Shown piece after piece: positions 57,199-64,000 of a stretch of 64,000 nucleotides of DNA. A program made the translations under genes and the position numbers. Numbering within the stretch: position 1 is the first letter of the stretch; the number at the start of each line of letters is the position of its first letter. The notes under the pieces were generated by a model. That model worked only from the letters and a program-made list of their open reading frames with translations. It did not search any database and was not told the DNA's origin. Origin of the DNA: Zygnema cylindricum (lineage: Eukaryota > Streptophyta > Zygnematophyceae > Zygnematales > Zygnemataceae); the NCBI GenBank assembly GCA_037447655.1, contig JBBHKE010001462.1, positions 1 through 64,000 on the forward strand. Reading direction: 5' to 3'.

Positions 57199-58244
57199 TG
57201 TAGAAATTGATGGTTCTTTTAGTATTTTCTAGGTCTAAATTATAATGTAGAAAAGAAGCCGAGGGAATCCGCCTCTAACTCCTCTCTTCAACTCCCACAC
57301 TTGTTGCAGTCAGTGAAAGTTGGAGAGGAAGCTAGAGCCATGGCTGCCTATGCTATCCGGCGATTTACGGGAAATAGATTAGTCGATTTACGGATAGATA
57401 GTTTATTTACTAAAATGCGATATGCCGAATCCAGGATTTGATCCTGGTACCTACTGTTTGATATAGCCGCCGGTAGCCTGTAGTCTGATCCATTAAGTCT
57501 AGGACTAAGGTTACGTGATATAACATTTGTTAGGTATTTATATGTTACCACGTAGGATAATTCATTTAACAACAACTGTTTTCGGTATACATAGATCCCG
57601 TTATATAAAATTCGAATTACAGTATAGATAAAAAAGAGTACCGCGCATTTGTTTCTTTAAACGAAACAAATACTGCGCAAGTATTTATGACGGCTACGAT
57701 TGAAATCTCGGATGGCCGGAAAGAATGTCGAGATCGCAGAAAAGAATCTCGGCGGTTTGTGGTCATCGCCACATCGGATGACATGTGGCACAATTACATT
57801 TGATACTGCATCTTCGGGGATTACGGGACCTAATCCGAATATGACATGTGTTGACATTTAGGCTATGTCGTACAATATTCGTACAGAAAGTACAACAATA
57901 GCTGTACTTTTGTGTACGTCAGTGTGATATGATTGTTGCCGTACATCAGTAGATATAGTTTTATAGAGAGAAAAGACTTAGAAAAAATTGGTAGATAGGA
58001 CCCTCTCTCCTAGAGAGTTTCTGTACAAAAGGTCAACTTTGACCCTCCATAACTTACTGTTCAGGGCAGCAAATTCAGAGAGTTTTTTTGCTATCGACTC
58101 ACAGGAGTCTTGTTTTCACAAGGGTGAAGGTGGTCAAAGTTTTTGTCTTCCAGGGTGGCAGTTATTCTTAATGAAACACAAAGGGGTTAGGGTTATTCTA
58201 GAGGCTTCGTGTGAGCTGCCTACTCTAAGGACCTAAGAGTTGCA
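57199..58244 (+). repeat. copia 3' LTR
   Basis: Begins TGTAGAAATT directly after the polypurine tract and ends GAGTTGCA; 1046 bp. Includes a TATA-like AAGTATTTAT near 57678 and, on the minus strand, a tRNA-like stretch at about 57421-57512. Confidence 0.88.
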
Positions 58245-58246
58245 GT

Positions 58247-58750
58247 TCACTAGCACACCGGGTTCGCTCTAAATGGACAAACCTGATTGATATTGGTCGA
58301 CTCCGTGAGGCCAACCTGTTAGTTTGTCCTCCTCTTACATACATTCAGGCTGCCCTTCTTCCTTTCGATAAGGTGCAGTCTTGCATTCAAAAGGACTGTC
58401 CCCCTTATTTCAGTGTCAATGTCTCGGGTCAACCTCTCAAGGTGCTTCCTACCTTAGTTTCTTACCCACATTCACATGCATTCTCTAATGACGGTCCTAG
58501 CATGCTCCGAAACATTCATACCGGTGAGCTCGAAAAGCCTACCACTACGGAGCGAGAACACCTCATGCATTTCATCCCTGGCAGTACAGTCGCTCCTGGT
58601 CTTAGAGAACGTCAAAGATGTACTTTATTAGGTCGTGTCATGGACCCTCAGTCTTTGTCCTTTGTTTTAGGTGTTGGGTTTGCAGCTGGTCGCCACTCTC
58701 AAACACATCCGTCTCAACCAACTAGGGGGGGCGGGTGCATCACTAAGTAA
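58247..58750 (+). pseudogene. methyltransferase-like domain remnant of the gypsy element
   Basis: An open stretch of 167 codons without an initiator at its left edge. Conserved-looking parts are RVRSKWTNLIDIGRLREANL, LPTLVSYPHSHAFSNDGPSM, TGELEKPTTTEREHLMHF and LRERQRCTLLGRVMDPQSL. The pattern P-T-x-x-E-R-E-x-L-M-x-F, then R-x-x-L-L-G-x-x-M-D resembles the C-terminal motifs of C5-type DNA methyltransferases as modified in some green-lineage retrotransposons. That assignment rests on pattern memory; the catalytic Pro-Cys region would lie upstream and is absent here. Confidence 0.45.
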
Positions 58751-61700
58751 ATCTTTCCGTCTCACTCTCAAAGAGACCACATTTCAAATTTTCCTCTTTC
58801 CTTCTCCAATTCCACCAGTTTCCGAAATCTCTATCTAGGATTTCCTCAATCCTAGCCACATGTCCTGGTCTATTCCTGCATAGACGGCTGTCCAGTCTAC
58901 ATTTTCCATGCATATTCCACCCACTCCTCATTAGAGTGTTTCTTTTCCAACACGCAGTTGGAGTCATTCGGTTAATTGCCTTAAACAGACACATGTAGCT
59001 TACGAGTTAGGTCAAACGCTTATCGCATATGAGGAGTTGGCCTTTGCACAAGCCATGAAAGCTATGACAACCGAAAATCCCGATGCTCCTAAATGGAAAT
59101 TCGACACCAATCTAACAAAGGCCGAACAAGAATTACTAAATTACGTAGTTTTACGAAATGTCGATGCCTTTGCTATTTCTATGAACAATTTGGGTCGTCA
59201 CACTGTTTAAATCTGTTAATAATTGATAGATTCTCGTTGATAGATCTCGAAGATGACCGCCCAATATTTAAACCGAAACATCGTTTATCAGAAACCGAAT
59301 GGGAAATGGTAGACAAGTTATGTGCTGAGCTATAGGAAGTTGGCCTAATCTTTCAGTCAAGCTCCACATTTGCAGCTCCCACTGTCATGCCTCGAAAAAA
59401 TGATTCCGAGGGTAATTTTAATGAACGTCAAATTTGCGGTGATTATCGTGAACAGAATGCTATAACTGTTGAAGATCGTTACCCCATGCCTCTCGCCGAG
59501 GAAATATTTGAACACATAGGCGGAGCAAATTATTTTAGTATCCTTGACCTTCGTCAAGGAATCAATCAAATTGAGATAGAGGAAGAAGATTGGCAAAAAA
59601 CTGCCTTTTGGGGTAGTGACGGCCGATGGGAATGGGCGGCAATGTCGTTTGGATTGAAAAATGCTCCAACTGTATTTCAAAAATTCATGGACTCAGTTCT
59701 TAGAGGTTGTAAGTTTGCTAAGTGTTACATCGATGACCTCATCATTGCCTCCGCTACTATTGAAGAGCATGCAGCTCACATCAAATGGGTATTGACTGAA
59801 TTAAAAAAGGTTTGATTAAAGTGTCATCGCGCAAAATGCACTTTTGGATCCGAAGGAGTGCCTTACCTTGGCCATTTTATCCCGGCTGAGGGGATCACTC
59901 CTCTCGAAGCGAAGGTAGAGGCAATCAGTAAATTGCCGGCTCCCACAGACCTCACAAGTGTGCGAGCGTTTCTCGGGCTTGCTAATTATTATTGCAGGTT
60001 CGTACCTAATTTTAGTACAATAACATCTCCTTTAAACGACCTTCTTAAGAAAGAAGTGGCCTTTACATGGGGCCCCGATCAGATTTCCGCATTTCAAAAA
60101 TTAAAAACCGCCTTATCGAGTGCTCTAATTCTCCGTCCTCCCAATCACAAACTCCCTTTTTGTCTCCAAACAGATTTTGGAAAACCCGGAATCGGTGCCA
60201 TCTTGACACAAAGAGAGGTGAGCGGAGAGGAATACGTAGTTGCGATAACCGGGCTGAATCAATTTATAGTAGCTACAAAGGAGAGTGTCTAGCCGCGGTT
60301 TAGGGAGTCGTTCACTTCTGCCATTATTTGTACGTAAAACCTTTCACACTTCTAACTGACCATCAACCCTTGCATTGGCTGATGAATAATGATAAGCTTT
60401 CCAGAAAACTAGCCCGATAGGCTTTAATTTTACAAGAATATGACGTTGAAATCATTCACCGACCCGGTCTGCTTAGTCTAAATGCGGATGGGATTTCCCG
60501 AAATACTTTGCCCTGAACAACGGATAACGGAGTTTGACATGATTTCGACGATGACGAGGTTCGTGCCATGTCAGCGGGTTTTTATCTTACTTACTGTCTG
60601 GCCTCTATTTTGAATTCCCGTCCCGCCATAGATCCTTCGCGTGATGAGCCTCTCATACTTTTCCTATCGACCCAAACGTTTAGGACCGGTACTACCTTTG
60701 ACGAAGAAGACAAAGTGAAAAAAAAAGCCGAAAATTACCTTTGGCTTGGAGGATCTTTAGTTTGATTGTTGGCAGACAAAAGCCATAGACACGTCCCTCG
60801 TCCTTCCGAGCGACCTTCCCTAATTGAGCAAATTCACACCGAGCTTGGTCACTACGGTACCAAGCGGACGTTAAGCCTAGTTCAGGCACGGTATTGGTGG
60901 TTAGGAATGCAAGCTGATGTCGGTGCTATTCTACACAAGTGTGCCACTTGCGACCGTCTCTGAACTTCTTTCTCTAACCGACAGACTACGCTCCAACCTC
61001 TAATTATTAGGGGTTTATTCTATCGATGGTCGGTCGATTTAGCCGGACCTTTTCCCATCTCACGTAGAGGGAATCAATACATCATGATTATGATCAAAAA
61101 TTTCAGTAAGTGGGTAGAAGTCGTAGCCCTGCCTCATAAGACAGCTAAGTAAACCACCGCAGCATTTAAGGAACATGTCATTATGAGATAAGTTGCCCCA
61201 GCCGAGGTCCTTATGGATCAAGGTACATAATTTTGGGGAGAATTTTAAGAGATGATTGATGAGGCTCTCATCGATCATCGCCGTAAACGGGCAGTCCAAA
61301 CATTTAAGCGTGCCTTGCGTAAGCATTGCTTAGAGAAACACATTTCGGTTTGGGACGAGTCCCTCGGCTACATTACCATGGGATATCACATGTCAGTTCA
61401 GGCTAGTCTGCCTAATTTCAGCCTGTATTATATTTTATTTGTGCGACAACCATTGCTCGGTCGCATTATTTAGAAAGCTGCAAGCTTTCAGCTTCCACTG
61501 ATGTTTGACACTATTTTCTTGGAAGAACTTACTCGTCGTGCTTTCCTTTTTGCCCGTGAAATGCCCATGGCTTTTGATAACCTGCAGATTGCCCAACATC
61601 GGGACACACTTTGGTTTGCCACCACTCGAAGCAGCAGTTATAAGCCGCAACGGAAGCCCTATCGGGTGGGAGACTATGTATATCTTCGCAGGCAATTTTT

Positions 61701-61893
61701 TAACACTTTGGACACAGATGTTTCTGCACACATCCTACGGATTATCGAGGTGGATCCAAACGGAATGTTGGGATTACAAGGAGCGGACACACGGACTTTT
61801 CGAGAGCACTCCAAAAATTATGCTCCATGTTATTTACCAGATTTGTTGCAGGATATGGATCCTATGCGGATGCCGATTACGGAGGCGACGGCA

Positions 61894-62028
61894 TGTACCT
61901 TTTGTCATCGATCGGACGGGGAAACTACCATGTTACTTTGTGATCATTGTAATCAGGGGTTTCACATGGAGTGTTTGGTGCCACCATTGTTGGTAGTTTC
62001 GGATGGTCACTGGTTTTGCCACAGATGT
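61894..62028 (+). other. PHD finger at the end of the gypsy polyprotein
   Basis: In the frame from 61501 the pattern is CX2C-X11-CX2C-X4-H-X2-C-X14-CX2C, that is C132, C135, C147, C150, H155, C158, C173, C176, with the usual Trp two residues before C173 and the MLLCD..C..GFH..CL core. This is a canonical C4HC3 PHD finger. PHD fingers commonly read histone H3 tail marks. Placed after integrase, it could steer integration in the way chromodomains do in other gypsy elements (inference). This sub-frame is intact even though the rest of the element is broken. Confidence 0.9.
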
Positions 62029-62087
62029 CGCGAGCTTCCGGTCGTGTTGGCCTGCTCCTTTGCCAACTAAAGAGCATAGGGGGGGAA

Positions 62088-63751
62088 TAAACCGACCTAA
62101 CCATAACCAGCTAAGTCGTTGACCTTTCTTTTTTTTCCACCTTGCCTGTTGTTGTATTTATCCATTTTTCACTTTTACGTTTTATTTCATTCACAATATC
62201 TTTCATCATTTGGGTTTAAGTGGAGCACAGCTGATGATATTGCATGCATCTTCACGTTGTTGTATTTATCCATTTTTCACTTTTACGTTTTATTTCATTC
62301 ACAATATCTTTCATCATTTGGGTTTAAGTGGAGCACAGCTGATGATATTGCATGCATCTTCACGTTAGCTGACACATGCACGAGAGGTGTCATGCCGCAT
62401 CTCGTTGGTCATTTTAATTGTTTATATTTAGGTGTTAGGACGGGCAGCCGCCACACTAATTTATATTTGGGTGTTATTTGGGTTTCGCAGGACCGTACGA
62501 CGTGTACTGTACGACGTGTACTGTACGACCTATATTTCCCGTAATTCTCGTGATGATGATTTGGACCGTACTTGCTGTCCTACCGTATGACATATATTTT
62601 CCGCGATTTCCGTTGACGGTGGATTCGATTATTTCGCGTCAACCGTACGACTTACGTTGACCGAAATTCCCGCGGCCACAAAATGGACCGTATCTACGGT
62701 CTTGCCGTACCAGCTTTCATTTCCCGGATTATCCCCGACGACCTATTTTCGAATTCACGGCTGTACAAATAATCTATTGTACCTGCATCTCTCGAAATTG
62801 CGGCGGACGACGAATTTGACCGTTTCGCGCGAAGGAGCATCTCGACCGTGTACGCAAAAGTATGCAATTTTTGAATTATGACATCTGGACCGTTGACGCA
62901 AGTGAAAGACAAATCGAATGTCAGTTCTGACGCCGCAACGCGATTGGACCATTCCAAGTCGTGAACCATTTGGAGGTTCACGCGTTCACATGTAGATAGG
63001 AAGGGTTTTAATCCGTAAGTTATAGATTCTGTAACGTAGGGCATAGGATTTCGGCCTCCTATTGGATGAATCCAAACTAGACGTAAATACTTACATAGCA
63101 CGCTGTACTCTGATTGGCCTGTTTTCGCTAGGCGTAGTTTTTGTTACTTAGTTCATTTTAGATTATTTCCTGGTCATAATTTTCAAGTGCACGAATTATT
63201 TATTGTTTTATTTTCAGTATTGAGGATTTTCTGCAACCATCTTTTTATTTGTAAAATTGCCCGGACAGCTTAGAGGCGATTTTCCGCCTTAGCGTGAAGC
63301 GTCTAATTTTCTATTACATTATCAATATCTATTAAAGCCTTACATATTAATCTATACGCTTTCGGCCAAGACCTATACGGTTTCCTTTCAACTCTTTTCA
63401 TCCGCTTGAGTGGATTTCAATTGCGTTCACACAACACAAACTTCTTTTCCCGGCTGTGGCCGAACTTTAATTAGTGTGGAAGTTGCATGTTGGGATAATC
63501 GTTTTGTTGTTGTTATTTTTTGTGATTGTGTATTTATTTATATTTGGCTTATGCGCATCTTTGGGTTTGGTTATCTCAAACCTCATAAGTGTTTGGCATA
63601 TTCTCGTTTTCAGTCTTTGTTTGTCTTTCTCGGTGGTTTATATTTGATTTACTTTCTTTAAGTATAAAATCAGATCATCTTCGATAAGATAACTCCTGCA
63701 AGGAATATAAATAGACCGTGGGGCCTAGTGGCCATCCATCGGCTTGGTAAA
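62088..63751 (+). repeat. probable gypsy 3' terminal region / LTR
   Basis: Follows a polypurine tract (AGGGGGGGAA, 62078-62087). It starts TAAACCGACCTAACCATAAC, and the same start recurs at 63752. Contains a 108-bp tandem duplication (62148-62363) and TGTACTGTACGACG repeats near 62495-62530. A promoter-like AATATAAATAG lies at about 63701. No usual TG..CA ends are evident, so the LTR limits are uncertain. Confidence 0.5.
62148..62363 (+). repeat. 108-bp tandem duplication in the gypsy terminal region
   Basis: Two practically identical units beginning GTTGTTGTATTTATCC and ending GCATGCATCTTCAC. The copy at about 63800-63920 has only one unit, so the duplication arose in this copy. Confidence 0.93.
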
Positions 63752-63935
63752 TAAACAGACCTAACGATAACCAGCTAAATCGTTGACCTTTCTTTTTCTT
63801 CCACCTTGCCTGTTGTTGTTTTTATCCATTTTTCACTTTTACGTTTTATTTCATTCACAATATCTTTCATAATTTGGTTTTAAGTGGAGCACAGCTGATG
63901 ATATTGTTTGCATCTTCACGTTATCTGACACATGC
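63752..63935 (+). repeat. second copy of the gypsy terminal start
   Basis: TAAACAGACCTAACGATAAC onward repeats 62088-62385 (without the 108-bp duplication) up to CACATGCACGA, then diverges. It may be the start of another LTR joined head to tail, or a separate fragment. Confidence 0.8.
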
Positions 63936-63944
63936 ACGACAACT

Positions 63945-64000
63945 GTGAAGCTTGAATTAATTCATTTAACTAAAACTATAGATGTTGCGCATGGATACAA
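63945..64000 (+). repeat. beginning of another copia LTR fragment
   Basis: AATTCATTTAACTAAAACTA followed by a CATGGATACAA-like stretch resembles the mid-LTR segment at about 49770-49815 and 57551-57597 (TTCATTTAAC..CATACATAGA). It runs off the window. Confidence 0.45.

Larger units (their letters stand above)
51069..58244 (+). mobile_element. rearranged Ty1/copia LTR retrotransposon
   Basis: Complete in outline: 5' LTR, gag, protease, integrase, reverse transcriptase, RNase H, polypurine tract (AGGGGGAG at 57191-57198), 3' LTR. The order with integrase before reverse transcriptase defines copia. The internal region carries many stops and frameshifts, a duplicated zinc-knuckle region and an inverted copy of its own LTR/leader. 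No target duplication joins the outer ends (ACGAG on the left, GTTCA on the right): the left neighbour is hAT/GC-rich DNA and the right neighbour is the inside of a gypsy element. Confidence 0.92.
58247..62070 (+). pseudogene. decayed Ty3/gypsy polyprotein with C-terminal PHD finger
   Basis: Domain order: a methyltransferase-like remnant (58247-58750), a linker (AKAEQELL-like helix region about 59110, ending LGRHTV), reverse transcriptase (59387-59815: CGDYREQNAITVEDRYPMPL, YFSILDLRQGINQI, AMSFGLKNAPTVFQKFMD, YIDD at 59726-59737), RT connection (GHFIPAEGI..LPAPTDLTSVRAFLGLANYY), RNase H (LTDHQPLHWLM), integrase zinc region (HTELGHYGTKRT..CATC) and core (VDLAGPFP, MDQGT), a GPY/F-like part (YRVGDYVYLRRQF), then a PHD finger. 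A frame change lies near 60240 and at least eight stops interrupt it. Around 61270 the integrase core lacks the segment carrying its third catalytic residue. RT before integrase places it in gypsy. No gag or protease precedes it; the left edge abuts the copia 3' LTR. Confidence 0.88.

Noticed and set aside
58743-58994. 83-aa minus-strand frame
   Set aside because: Antisense to the gypsy linker region, whose plus-strand reading connects the flanking domains.

Overview
This is a nuclear window from a green-lineage (streptophyte-type) eukaryote. Spliced genes with GT..AG introns encode a plastid-type plant glutamate-cysteine ligase, a plant U-box/ARM ubiquitin ligase, a plant-type multi-pass membrane protein and the ubiquinone hydroxylase COQ6. 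The rest is AT-rich DNA full of plant-style transposable elements. The mixture (long introns, algal/bryophyte-like retroelements) suggests a charophyte alga or an early-diverging land plant; the species cannot be named from this sequence. No rRNA, CRISPR array or bacterial feature was seen.

Layout: 1-3.0 kb repeat-rich intergenic. 3.4-10.8 kb GSH1 (+, 7 exons, 493 aa), with introns full of pyrimidine/purine simple sequence and odd local duplications of its own exon ends. 12.1-14.8 kb a dead non-LTR-like reverse transcriptase element (-). 16.5-18.5 kb U-box/ARM E3 ligase (-). 19-27 kb noncoding, with one copy (A, about 23.1-26.5 kb) of a large duplicated segment and several MITEs. 27.7-29.6 kb membrane protein (+, 2 exons). 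32.2-38.7 kb COQ6 (-, 8 exons). 39-47.2 kb the second copy (B) of the duplicated segment, expanded by a 2.1 kb hAT-like element, a Harbinger-type MITE and a hAT-type MITE. 47.5-50.6 kb a decayed hAT transposase gene split by a solo copia LTR. 51.1-58.2 kb a rearranged Ty1/copia retrotransposon. 58.2 kb to about 63.75 kb a decayed Ty3/gypsy element. A further copia LTR fragment appears to begin near the window end.

The four host genes have unrelated jobs (glutathione synthesis in plastids, protein ubiquitination, an uncharacterised membrane function, mitochondrial ubiquinone synthesis) and do not form a functional cluster. Most of the interest is structural. GSH1 has splice-site and stop-codon segments tandemly copied into neighbouring noncoding DNA. 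Paired filled and empty insertion sites between duplicates A and B give target-site duplications of 8 and 3 bp for three transposon families. The copia element carries an inverted copy of its own LTR/leader inside a duplicated gag region. The gypsy element carries a C-terminal PHD finger and, upstream of its reverse transcriptase, a domain that may be a methyltransferase-like remnant; this is the best candidate for an unusual system in the window.
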